Shown in pieces: positions 9,621-17,379 of a DNA stretch of 64,000 nt. Position 1 is the stretch's first letter. The number at the start of each line of letters is the position of its first letter. The stretch comes from Corynebacterium uterequi (GTDB lineage Bacteria > Actinomycetota > Actinomycetes > Mycobacteriales > Mycobacteriaceae). Under the pieces are notes generated by a model. That model searched no databases, was not told the DNA's origin, and was given only the letters and a program-made list of their open reading frames with translations. The position numbers were made by a program, and so were the translations under genes. The DNA lies in the NCBI RefSeq assembly GCF_001021065.1, contig NZ_CP011546.1, positions 186,001-250,000 on the forward strand, given 5' to 3'.

Positions 9621-9725
9621 TCGAACTGTCCACGATTTGCGGGCAACCCCATTCGACGCCGGCGTGATTCGTGTGGCGCTCCAGGTTCGTAGAGGTCGCC
9701 GTCGATGGCGGGGGAGCCCCCAAGT

Positions 9726-9943
9726 GATGCACGTGCATCGCTTCTGACTCTGTCTTCGTGTCGGCTCGCTCTGCTCTGGGGCAAGTCCACCACTCCTTGG
9801 GGTACCGACGCCGGCACCGTCGCTAGCCGATGCACGTGCATCGTTTCGACCGCAGGCCGCCAGGTCGCCCGACGCTCGCGCGGTTCCCATGGCCCACCCC
9901 ACCCCCGCCGGCGAATCGCTCTCTGAGGCGATGCACGTGCATC
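9726..9943. repeat. Palindrome cluster A: three copies of GATGCACGTGCATC
   Basis: The perfect 14-bp palindrome GATGCACGTGCATC occurs at 9726-9739, 9829-9842 and 9930-9943, with start-to-start spacings of 103 and 101 bp. The copies at 9829 and 9930 extend to the 16-bp palindrome CGATGCACGTGCATCG. The DNA between copies is GC-rich and not obviously repeated in this cluster. Four more copies lie at 29399-29723. The regular ~100 bp spacing and conserved core look like protein-binding sites or a small interspersed repeat family. The function is unknown. Confidence 0.85.
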
Positions 9944-10375
9944 GCCTGCCTCGGGTCAAACTAGGATCAAGCCGATCAATCCCGGGGCCAAATCCCACCG
10001 TCGCTGACACTACTCCGGACTTCGCTTTGAAGGGCGTCCCGGCGTCATTGAAATCACATTCGGAATGCCGTCTCTTAAGGCGTCGAGTCGGCCCAGTGAC
10101 AACCTTATTTCAGAAAACCTGGCCCGCCATCTGGAAAAAATCATCATCCTCCCTGCCAAGCCAATTGCGCCCACGTGTAAAAGGTGTCGAGGGCAACTCA
10201 GTGAAACTGTGAAGGCCACACTCCTCCGCCCGGGCTCAACCCCGGTGTTCCCCGGCATCCTTCAAGGTCACGGCCGCTCGTCGGCCGCCGCAAGAGCGCC
10301 ATCCCCAAGAACACCCATAAGTGACACATCCACATTCCCGGCCGCCCCTAATCGGCCGTTCAATAAAACCAAAAA

Positions 10376-10394
10376 TTAAGTGAGCCTTACCTTA
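10376..10394. promoter_or_regulatory. DtxR-like iron operator in the dms leader
   Basis: The sequence TTAAGTGAGCCTTACCTTA matches the DtxR/IdeR consensus TWAGGTTAGSCTAACCTWA at 16 of 19 positions, with mismatches at positions 4, 7 and 13. It lies 130 bp upstream of the dmsA start in an AT-richer region suited to a promoter. DtxR is the iron-responsive regulator of corynebacteria. Control of this Fe-S-rich operon by iron would make sense, but it is inference from the match. Confidence 0.5.
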
Positions 10395-10523
10395 AATCAC
10401 TCACTATGGCGTAGGCCACCATTCAACGAACTAACCACTCGGGCACGGCTCTGTTTAAATGAAAGGTGATACATGAGATGCCGCCGGGGATGACTCAGCG
10501 GCCCGAGACGTGATGGGGTTTTT

Positions 10524-13079
10524 ATGTCACAGACCGTTGACAGCTCACCAATTGTGGAAGGTGGCTCCGGCCTGAGCCGGCGATCATTTCTCAAATGGTC
10601 TGGTGTTGCCGCTGGCGCCGCCACGCTCGTGGGATGCGAAGCCCAGGGCCAGAATCCGGCTATGGACGTTCCGGCGGACGCGACGAAGCTGGTGTGGTCG
10701 GCGTGCACGGTGAACTGTGGCTCCCGGTGCCCGGTTCGCCTGGAGGTCGCCGACGGCACCATCGTCCGCGTGCTGCCCGATGACACCGGCACTAACGAGC
10801 TCGGCTCGCAGAGCGTGCGCGCCTGCGTGCGCGGTAGGTCGATTCGGCACCGCATCTACAACCCGGATCGTCTCAAAAGGCCCCTCAAGCGCAAGGAAGG
10901 CACCAAGCGCGGCGAGGGCCAGTGGGAGGAGATCTCCTGGGAGCAGGCGCTCAGCGAGATCGCGGAGAAGATGAAGTCCATCAAGTCCCGCTTTGGCAAC
11001 GAGGCGTTCTACATCAATTACGGCACCGGGGTGCTGGGGACGACGGTGTCTGCGTCGTGGCCGCCGGACGCCTCGGCCTTCGCCCGCCTGCTCAATTGCT
11101 ACGGCGGTTACCTGGACCATTACGCGGACTACTCCACGGCCCAGATCACGGCCGCCTACCCCTACTTTTATGGCGCGTGGACGGGATCGAACTCGTTGGA
11201 CGACGCGAAGAACGCCAAGCTCCAGGTCATGTTCGGCAATAATCCGCTGGAGACGCGCATGTCCGGCGGCGGGTTGACGTTCACCACGCTGCAAACGAAG
11301 AAGCACTCCGGCGTGCGAACGATTGTCATTGACCCCCGGTACACAGAGACGGCCATTGATCTCGCCGACGAGTGGGTGGCGTTGCGCCCGGGCACCGACG
11401 CTGCGCTCGTCGCCGGCATGATTCACGTCATGGTCGCCGAAGGCCTGCATGACCAGGAATTCCTGGATAAGTATTGCATCGGTTTCGACGAGGATCACAT
11501 GCCCGAGGGTGCGCCGAAGGACTCGTCGTACCGTTCCTACCTGGAGGGCAAGAAGGACGGGGTGGAAAAGACCCCGGAGTGGGCGGCGGCGATTACGGGC
11601 GTGCCGGCGGATAAGATCCGTCGGCTGGCGCGCGAGATCGCCTCGGCCAAGCCGTGCGCCATCACGCAGGGCTGGGGCCCGCAGCGCCACGCGACCGGAG
11701 AGAACAGCGCCCGCGCGATCTTCCTGCTCGCCTGCGCCACCGGCAACCCGGGGGTGCCCGGCGGCGGCAACGGTTCCCGCGAGTCCTCTCCGGGCCTGCC
11801 GCTGACGAACGTCATGGGCAGCACGACGACGAACCCGTCGATGAAGATCATCCCGGTGGTCAGCTGGGTGGATGCGGTGGACCACGGCGAGCAGATGGAC
11901 ACCTTCAACGCCGGGGTGATGGAGAAGCCGGAAGAGGGCGTGCGGGACTTCAAGGTGCCGGTCGCCGACGACGGCACCCCGACGAACACGAAGCTCGACG
12001 TCCCCATCAAGATGGTGTGGCAGTACGGCGGTAACTCCATCGTCAACCAGACCGGGGACAACAACCGCACCGTCGAGGTGCTGCAGGATGAAAGCAAGTG
12101 CGAGCTCATCGTCAACTGTGACATCCAGATGACGGTGTCCTGCCGGTACTCCGACTACGTGCTGCCGGGCACGTCGGCGGCGGAGGAGTTCGACATCCAC
12201 CCGGGTGAAAACGGCGCGCCGATGGCCTATGGCATCGTCTCCAGCCAGGCCATCGAGCCGCTGTACGAGTGCAAGGACATCTACACCATCTGCACGGAGC
12301 TCGCCGAGCAGCTCGGTGTGAAGGACGAGTTCACCGACGGCAAGGACCGTGAAGCCTGGCTGCGGGAAACGGTGGAAGCCGCCCGCAAGGAGGACCCGGA
12401 CCTGCCGGATTATGACACGTGGAAGGAGATGGGCATCTTCCGCAAGCTCGCCGGCCCGGTGGTGAGCATGAAGGAGTTCCGCGAGGACCCGGCGGCCAAC
12501 CCGCTGCCCACCCCGTCCGGCAAGATCGAGATCTACTCGGATCGCATCGAGAAGATGTCGAAGAAGTGGGTGTTCGACGCCTTCCGTCCCCTGCACAAGG
12601 GCGACGAGCTCAAACCCCTGCCGGAGTACGTTGAGGCCCGCGAGATGGTGGAGGACGCCCGGGAGGGCAAGTTCCCCCTGCAGCTCATCGGCCACCACTA
12701 CAAGGCGCGCACGCACTCCACCTACGGCAACGTGGACTGGTTGAAGGAGGCCCACCACCAGTCGGTGTGGCTCAATCCGGTCGACGCCCGCAAGCGTGGC
12801 ATCGCCAGCGGCGACGAGGTGTTCATCTACAACGATCGGGGCACGGTGCGGATCCCGGCGAAGGTGACGCCGCGCATCGCGCCGGGCGTGGCGTCGCTGC
12901 CGCAGGGCGCGTGGTTCGACCCTCGCCCCGCTAGCGAGGTCACGCCGCCCGCAGGGGCGAATCCGGACCTGCCGGTGGACGTCGGCGGCAATACCAACAC
13001 GTTGTCCACGTTGCACCCGTCGCCGCTGGGCCGCGGCAACGCGGTGCACACGATCACCGTCGAGATTGAGAAGGCTTAA
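10524..13079 (+). CDS. dmsA: DMSO reductase-family molybdopterin oxidoreductase, catalytic subunit
   Basis: This is the catalytic subunit of an exported DMSO/selenate-type reductase (851 residues). The N-terminus has a twin-arginine signal, LSRRSFLKWSG (residues 17-27), and a lipobox-like LVGC ending at Cys38, so it is probably folded with cofactor, exported by Tat and perhaps lipid-anchored. An N-terminal [4Fe-4S] site has Cys61, Cys65, Cys69 and Cys101. The DmsA hallmark GNNPLETRMSGGG follows, with Ser204 in HYADYSTAQI as the likely molybdenum ligand. The C-terminal molydopterin-dinucleotide domain includes HHYKARTHSTYGN. dmsB, dmsC and a TorD-like chaperone follow directly. The true acceptor (DMSO, selenate or another oxide) cannot be read from the sequence. 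Confidence 0.92.
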   Translation: MSQTVDSSPIVEGGSGLSRRSFLKWSGVAAGAATLVGCEAQGQNPAMDVPADATKLVWSACTVNCGSRCPVRLEVADGTIVRVLPDDTGTNELGSQSVRACVRGRSIRHRIYNPDRLKRPLKRKEGTKRGEGQWEEISWEQALSEIAEKMKSIKSRFGNEAFYINYGTGVLGTTVSASWPPDASAFARLLNCYGGYLDHYADYSTAQITAAYPYFYGAWTGSNSLDDAKNAKLQVMFGNNPLETRMSGGGLTFTTLQTKKHSGVRTIVIDPRYTETAIDLADEWVALRPGTDAALVAGMIHVMVAEGLHDQEFLDKYCIGFDEDHMPEGAPKDSSYRSYLEGKKDGVEKTPEWAAAITGVPADKIRRLAREIASAKPCAITQGWGPQRHATGENSARAIFLLACATGNPGVPGGGNGSRESSPGLPLTNVMGSTTTNPSMKIIPVVSWVDAVDHGEQMDTFNAGVMEKPEEGVRDFKVPVADDGTPTNTKLDVPIKMVWQYGGNSIVNQTGDNNRTVEVLQDESKCELIVNCDIQMTVSCRYSDYVLPGTSAAEEFDIHPGENGAPMAYGIVSSQAIEPLYECKDIYTICTELAEQLGVKDEFTDGKDREAWLRETVEAARKEDPDLPDYDTWKEMGIFRKLAGPVVSMKEFREDPAANPLPTPSGKIEIYSDRIEKMSKKWVFDAFRPLHKGDELKPLPEYVEAREMVEDAREGKFPLQLIGHHYKARTHSTYGNVDWLKEAHHQSVWLNPVDARKRGIASGDEVFIYNDRGTVRIPAKVTPRIAPGVASLPQGAWFDPRPASEVTPPAGANPDLPVDVGGNTNTLSTLHPSPLGRGNAVHTITVEIEKA

Positions 13080-13084
13080 CAGGC

Positions 13085-13723
13085 ATGGCTGAGAACTACA
13101 TCCAAGAGGGAGCCAACTACGGCTTCTACTTCGACCAAACGGTGTGTAACGGCTGCAAGGCGTGCCAGATCGCGTGCAAGGACAAACACGACCTCCCCGT
13201 GGGCATCACGTGGCGCCGGGTGGTGGAGTACGACGGCGGTTCGTGGCAGCTCAGCGGCGACACTTTCGAGCCGAACGTGTTCGCCTACTACACGTCGGTG
13301 GCCTGTAACCATTGCGAAAACCCGGTGTGCGTTGAGGTGTGCCCGACGACGGCGATGAGCCGTCGACCGGACGGCACCGTCTACGTGGATCAGGACAAGT
13401 GCGTGGGTTGCCGCTACTGCCAGTGGGCGTGCCCCTACGGCGCCCCGCAGCTCAACTCCGAGACGGGGCACATGTCCAAGTGCGACCTGTGCTACGACTA
13501 CCGCTCCGAGGGCAAGGAGCCGGCCTGCGTGTCGGCCTGCCCGTCGCGGGCCTTGGATTGGGGCCCGATTGAGGAGCTGCGGAAAAAGCACGGCTACGTC
13601 GACGCGGTGGCGCCGTTGCCGGACCCGTCGCTGACCCAGCCGCGCCTGGTGATTAACCCGCACCGGGACGCGCAGGGTTGGAACAACGCCACCGGTACGA
13701 TTGCGAATCCGGAGGAAATCTAA
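13085..13723 (+). CDS. dmsB: DmsB-like electron transfer subunit with four [4Fe-4S] clusters
   Basis: The 212-residue ferredoxin-like subunit has four cysteine groups: Cys21/24/27/31 (CNGCKACQIAC), Cys74/77/82/86 (CNHCENPVCVEVC), Cys106/109/112/116 (CVGCRYCQWAC) and Cys133/136/148/152. This matches the DmsB pattern, which passes electrons from the membrane anchor to the molybdenum subunit. The gene starts five bases after the dmsA stop and its stop overlaps the dmsC start (TAATG). No signal peptide is present, in keeping with co-export in complex with DmsA. Confidence 0.94.
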   Translation: MAENYIQEGANYGFYFDQTVCNGCKACQIACKDKHDLPVGITWRRVVEYDGGSWQLSGDTFEPNVFAYYTSVACNHCENPVCVEVCPTTAMSRRPDGTVYVDQDKCVGCRYCQWACPYGAPQLNSETGHMSKCDLCYDYRSEGKEPACVSACPSRALDWGPIEELRKKHGYVDAVAPLPDPSLTQPRLVINPHRDAQGWNNATGTIANPEEI

Positions 13724-14715
13724 TGGTTGTTGCTGAACTTCCGATGATCATCTTCACGGTGGTCGCGCAGACGTCCGTCGGCGCATTCTTGGCCCTCGGC
13801 GCTATCCAGCTGGCCGGCGCCGTGAAGAAGATCGAGACTCCGGCGGTGGACCGGATCACCAATGTTGCCCTGTACGCGGTGGGCCCGCTGTTGGTCTTCG
13901 GCTTCATCGCTGCCTTCTTCCACCTTGCCGACCCCTTCCACGCGCTCAACACGATGCGGCACCTGCAGACGTCGTGGCTGGCGAGGGAGCTGCTCTTCGG
14001 CGTGTTCTTCGGCGGCTTCGGTGCCCTGTTTGCGCTGACCCAGTGGTTCGGGTGGCTGAGCCGGTCGCTGCGCAACGTCCTGGCGGTGCTCGCCGCGCTG
14101 AGCGGCGTCGGCCTCGTCTTCGCCATGTCCATGGTGTACTACTCGGTGGAGACCATCCCGGCGTGGCACCATATCTCGGTGCCGGTGTTCTTCTTCGCCA
14201 CCGCGCTGCTGCTCGGCCCCCTGGCGGTGGCCGTGGTGCTGCTGGCGGTGTGGAACCTCAGCGTGGAGGGCCGCCGGGGTATCTTCGCCCGGATCGCGCG
14301 TCGCGGCCAGCAGGATGGCGTCGCCCCCCGCGAGGACCTGCTGCTGCTCACCCGCAAGTCGATCCAGTGGCTGACCGTGGTCGCGGCGGCCGCCGGCGTG
14401 GTCATTTTCGTGACCTACCCGCTGTACCTGCTGCACCTGTCCACCGCTGGCCCCACGGCCGCGGCGGTGGCGGACAAGCTCGACGGCTCCTTCCTCTTCT
14501 TCCGCCTCGCCCTGCTGGGCGTGGCCATCGTGCTGGCCGGCGGTTTCGCCTTCCTGCGCGCCGGGGTGTCCGAGCAGCCGAATAAGACGCTCACCGTGCT
14601 CATCGTGGCAGCATTCGTGCTCGCCTTCGCCGCCGAGATCATGGGCCGCAACCTGCACTACGTGGGCCTGTGGCACGTGGGCATCAACACCTGGCAGATG
14701 TATGGCGGGCACTAG
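13723..14715 (+). CDS. dmsC: DmsC-like membrane anchor subunit
   Basis: The 330-residue integral membrane protein has about eight to nine hydrophobic helices. It should oxidise menaquinol and anchor the DmsAB pair. A DmsC-type signature is seen near residues 65-90 (FHLADPFHALNTM followed by SWLARELLFGVFFGG). I place the start at the ATG that overlaps the dmsB stop as TAATG, because this yields MVVAELPMIIF directly at the first helix. The frame is open further upstream but only into dmsB. Confidence 0.9.
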   Translation: MVVAELPMIIFTVVAQTSVGAFLALGAIQLAGAVKKIETPAVDRITNVALYAVGPLLVFGFIAAFFHLADPFHALNTMRHLQTSWLARELLFGVFFGGFGALFALTQWFGWLSRSLRNVLAVLAALSGVGLVFAMSMVYYSVETIPAWHHISVPVFFFATALLLGPLAVAVVLLAVWNLSVEGRRGIFARIARRGQQDGVAPREDLLLLTRKSIQWLTVVAAAAGVVIFVTYPLYLLHLSTAGPTAAAVADKLDGSFLFFRLALLGVAIVLAGGFAFLRAGVSEQPNKTLTVLIVAAFVLAFAAEIMGRNLHYVGLWHVGINTWQMYGGH

Positions 14716-14722
14716 GGGCGTG

Positions 14723-15337
14723 ATGGGGCCGGACCTGCTCGACCGTTTCGCGGCGGCGTTCACCGTGTTGGCGCGGCTGCATATCGCGCCGGTGAGCGCC
14801 GAGGACCACCAGGCGATCGGCGCGATGATCGACGAGTGGCCGGTCGACGGCGCCGTCGACGAGGGCATTGCGCTCATGCGCGCCTCCGTCGCGGGAGGCG
14901 AGGACGTGGCCGCGATCCGCTGGGATCACGACACGCTCTACGGCATCTCCGCCGCGGCGAAGGTGGCGCCCTACGAGTCCGTGCACCGGGGCGAGGACGG
15001 CCTAGTCTTCGACGAGCACACCCTCGCCGTCCGGGCGGCTTTCGCCCGCCTCGACGTTCAGGCGCCTCGCCTGCACCTGGAGCCGGACGACCATGTGGGC
15101 CTGGAGCTGGACTTTCTCGCCAAGTGCTGCCTGGCGATGCTCGACGCCCTCGACGCCGGTGACACCTCCCGCGCCGAGCACCTCCAGGCCCTGGCACACG
15201 CCTTCACCGAGGAGCACCTCGCGGCGTGGGCCCCGCAGATGCTGCGCGACGCTCAGGACGCGGCGACGACGAAGTGGATGCGCGGCCTCATGGCTCTCAC
15301 CCTCGGAACGGTCGCCGCCTGGCAAGCGCATGGTTGA
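14723..15337 (+). CDS. TorD/DmsD-family molybdoenzyme chaperone
   Basis: The product of about 204 residues is all-helical and acidic and lies directly after dmsC. It has the TorD-family arrangement: a loop around YESVHRGEDGLVFDEHT (about 85-100), then EPDDHVGLELDFLAKCC and a C-terminal helix bundle. The middle motif corresponds to the conserved E-P-D-H-x-G-x-E-L-x-F-M block of TorD/DmsD proteins. Such chaperones bind the Tat signal of the catalytic subunit and guard cofactor loading. I prefer the ATG at 14723, which follows AGGGG, over the ATG at 14702 inside dmsC. The 3' end overlaps the next gene by eight bases. Confidence 0.85.
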   Translation: MGPDLLDRFAAAFTVLARLHIAPVSAEDHQAIGAMIDEWPVDGAVDEGIALMRASVAGGEDVAAIRWDHDTLYGISAAAKVAPYESVHRGEDGLVFDEHTLAVRAAFARLDVQAPRLHLEPDDHVGLELDFLAKCCLAMLDALDAGDTSRAEHLQALAHAFTEEHLAAWAPQMLRDAQDAATTKWMRGLMALTLGTVAAWQAHG

Positions 15338-16298
15338 TCTGCCCCGGCTGCTGACCTGGATTCTCGCGCACGATCGCTACCGCGGGTTGGTTATCAGCTG
15401 CGGTGAGCCGCCGACGCTGCGCCGCGGGGAACTCGGAGTCGTGTGGGATGGCGACATCGACACCGGCACCCTCGCCCAGCTGCTCGCCTGCGGGATCCCG
15501 CGGGTGGAGTTCGCCGCCAATGCGGAGGTGCCAGACGAGCGGATCGAGGCCTGGCAGCGGCTGTTCGACGGCCGCGTGGCGCCCCGCCGACGTCGGCGGC
15601 TACCGTCGCTGCTCGGCGGGGGTGTCGTGCTCGACGGCCACGAGATCCCCCTGGCCCGGCGGGCGGTGCTGGGCCTGAGCCTGCATCCGCCCTTTGACCT
15701 GGCGGCGGATCACGACGCGCGCAGCGTCGCCGCCCTCGCCCTGCTTGGTGTTACCCCGGAGCAGCTCGCCGACGCCGAGCTCACCGACGCCGAGAACCGC
15801 GGCAACCTCCTCGTCGCCTCCGACTGCACCGCGTGCGGGGTGTGCGTGCTGTCCTGCCCGGAAGGTGCGCTGCTCCTGACCCACGAGCACGGCGCGTCGA
15901 CGCTGCGCCACGACCAGGCGGCGTGCCGCGGCTGCGGGGAGTGTATTGCGCTGTGCCCGGTCTCGGCGCTGAGTTCGCCGGGGCTCCTCACGCTCGCCGA
16001 CGCCCTCGCCGGCCAGCAGGTTCTCCTGGCTACGGTGGCAACGAGGGTGTGTTCTCGGTGCGGGCAGCGTCACGACGGCGACGGTGAGCTGTGCGAGCTC
16101 TGCGCTTTTCGCCGCCGCAACCCCTTCGCGGCGCTGTCACCGGAGCAGATTCGCCCCCGTTCGAACGAATCCGGTCGTGGGCGTCGCCCGGGCTTTCTAG
16201 ACTCGCAACCAGTCGGGTTTAAGGAGGGCGAGGGATATGAGCCACCCAGCCAGCGCGGTCGTGGCCGTGACGACGACGGGCACCGGCACGAGGCTTGA
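15330..16298 (+). CDS. 4Fe-4S dicluster protein of the dms operon
   Basis: This is a product of about 322 residues starting at the ATG that overlaps the chaperone stop. The first 170 residues match no family I know. Two ferredoxin-type clusters follow: CTACGVCVLSC and CRGCGECIALC, each with a downstream CP. A short CSRCG...CELC pair near residue 255 may form a zinc ribbon. The last 40 residues are polar and rich in Arg, Gly and Asp. Its position suggests a maturation or electron-transfer helper for the molybdoenzyme. No signal peptide is visible, so it is likely cytoplasmic. The precise role is unknown. Confidence 0.8.
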   Translation: MVDLPRLLTWILAHDRYRGLVISCGEPPTLRRGELGVVWDGDIDTGTLAQLLACGIPRVEFAANAEVPDERIEAWQRLFDGRVAPRRRRRLPSLLGGGVVLDGHEIPLARRAVLGLSLHPPFDLAADHDARSVAALALLGVTPEQLADAELTDAENRGNLLVASDCTACGVCVLSCPEGALLLTHEHGASTLRHDQAACRGCGECIALCPVSALSSPGLLTLADALAGQQVLLATVATRVCSRCGQRHDGDGELCELCAFRRRNPFAALSPEQIRPRSNESGRGRRPGFLDSQPVGFKEGEGYEPPSQRGRGRDDDGHRHEA

Positions 16299-16622
16299 CC
16301 GGATCCTGGACGTAGCCGTCGTGCAGCTCGACGCCTTAACCGGCTGGGGGTTACGGCCGGCGACCGGGTGTGGATGCACTTCCCCCAGGGGCGGTTTAGG
16401 GTGTCACTGGCCGAAGCGGACCGGCCACAGGCCCAGGGCATTGACCGCGTATATGCCGCGATGGGTTTGGGCGCGCCGGGGCGGGGGAGCACCCATGAGC
16501 TGCTGCGCCGCGTCAACGAGCGGGTGGGCCTGCCGGAGGACGCCCCACGACGACGCCTCGTCGCCGTGTTCCGTCACCGCGGGGAGCATGACCTGGCCGA
16601 TCTCATTCGATCATTGGGCTAG
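16237..16622 (+). pseudogene. Small gene of the dms operon split by a frameshift
   Basis: A ribosome binding site, AAGGAGG, precedes the ATG at 16237, which opens MSHPASAVVAVTTTGTGTRL and continues naturally to LDRILDVAVVQLDAL. Beyond about 16340 this frame turns into Cys/Trp/Arg-rich shadow sequence. The -1 frame then carries the plausible continuation RLGVTAGDRVWMHFPQGRFR and ends at 16622 with HDLADLIRSLG. Joining the two gives a protein of about 128 residues that I do not recognise. A single-base indel near the GGGGG run at 16346-16350 would explain this. It is either a real pseudogene or a sequencing error. The 5' part overlaps the end of the previous gene in another frame. Confidence 0.55.
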
Positions 16623-16674
16623 CCAGGGACTCCGCATAAAAGCGTGGTGATATGCGCGAATGGTGTGACGTCCT

Positions 16675-17250
16675 ATGTGTGCATTATTGTTCACGGGCGT
16701 GAGTTTCAACACAACACCGCAGGACCGCCAGAACTACGCCGTGGCGGCCATCGTCGGCATCATCGCCGGTATCGTCTCCGCCATCGTCAAGTTTGGCTGG
16801 GAGGTGCCGCTGCCGCCGCGCTCCCCGGAGCGCAACGCCACCAACCCGCCCCAGGCCTTCCTGGAGTTCTTCGGCTTCTCGGACACCACCACCCACCTGA
16901 GCTACACCTTCAACGGCAACGAAGGCCTGCCGTGGGTATCCTTCCTCATCCACTTCGGCTTCTCTATCTTCTTCGCCGTCATGTACTGCGTCATCGCGGA
17001 GCGTTGGCCGAAGATCAAGCTGTGGCAGGGCGTGGCCTTCGGCGTGTTCCTGTGGGTCGCCTTCCACGTGGTGCTCATGCCCGCCATGGGCATCGTCCCG
17101 GCGCCGTGGAACCAGCCGTGGGAGGAGCACTTCTCGGAGATCCCGGGCCACGCCATCTGGATGTGGGTCATTGAAATCATCCGTCGTGACCTGCGCAACC
17201 GCATCACCGGCGAGCCGGACCCCGAGGTCGAACTCGGCGCACGCCGCTAG
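16675..17250 (+). CDS. YagU-family inner membrane protein (DUF1440)
   Basis: The product has 191 residues and four likely membrane helices. It closely follows E. coli YagU: AIVGIIAGIVSAIVKFGWEV, PLPPRSP, AERWPKIKLWQG, and the C-terminal IEIIRRDLRNRITGEPDPE. YagU has been linked to acid resistance, with no known mechanism. The alignment with YagU suggests that a GTG at 16699 (V/M-SFNTTPQDRQNY) could be the true start. The ATG at 16675 adds eight residues. Neither has a strong ribosome binding site. The gene follows the dms operon and may not belong to it. Confidence 0.9.
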   Translation: MCALLFTGVSFNTTPQDRQNYAVAAIVGIIAGIVSAIVKFGWEVPLPPRSPERNATNPPQAFLEFFGFSDTTTHLSYTFNGNEGLPWVSFLIHFGFSIFFAVMYCVIAERWPKIKLWQGVAFGVFLWVAFHVVLMPAMGIVPAPWNQPWEEHFSEIPGHAIWMWVIEIIRRDLRNRITGEPDPEVELGARR

Positions 17251-17379
17251 GGGCTCAGTGAAGTTAGGGCGCGAAGGGGGATCCGCCCTGGCTGAACACC
17301 CAAAACGCCAGGTTCAGTAGGACGACCGGGGCGGCAAGGGAGAGTAGAGCCGCGCACCCCAGCGCGAGTAGCTACCAGT

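Larger units (their letters stand above)
8351..9635 (+). mobile_element. IS3-family insertion sequence
   Basis: The element is about 1.28 kb with two transposase frames. Its left end reads TAGTGGACACCTGATAAGG. Its right end, read inward on the minus strand, is TCGTGGACAGTTCGATTAA. The ends share GTGGACA and scattered further positions, as usual for imperfect IS3 inverted repeats. No 3-4 bp target duplication is visible (CGAG on the left, TTTG on the right). The left end sits inside the restriction enzyme gene, and nothing resembling the missing 3' part of that gene follows the right end. Confidence 0.9.
9636..10523. other. Non-coding region between the IS element and the dms operon
   Basis: This stretch of about 890 bp has no gene I can support. 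It holds palindrome cluster A in its first third. From about 9960 to 10400 the base composition is less GC-rich, and short GGCCG/CGGCC hairpins lie near 10270 and 10340. At 10376-10394 there is a DtxR-like box, and the dms leader follows. The small open frames here (for example 10065-10379) have no start-site support and no family resemblance. I found no remnant of the 3' end of the restriction gene. Confidence 0.6.

Noticed and set aside
9726..9943. CRISPR array
   Set aside because: The repeats are only 14-16 bp, the intervals are about 85 bp, and no cas genes are nearby. In the second cluster (29399-29723) the intervals are themselves repeated, which is not how spacers behave.
10065..10379. 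104-codon frame in the region before the dms operon
   Set aside because: It has no ribosome binding site, no recognisable domain, and overlaps the start of the DtxR-like box.
10584..13049. 821-codon open frame on the minus strand opposite dmsA
   Set aside because: The His/Arg/Val-rich composition is typical of the antisense of a GC-rich gene, and the plus-strand dmsA has all the family motifs.
17260..17376. Hydrophobic 35-codon stretch on the minus strand after the adenylate cyclase stop (LLALGCAALLSLAAP, ending QGGSPFAP)
   Set aside because: It reads like a membrane segment, but is preceded in frame by a TAG and has no start codon. At most it is a remnant, so I do not list it as a gene.
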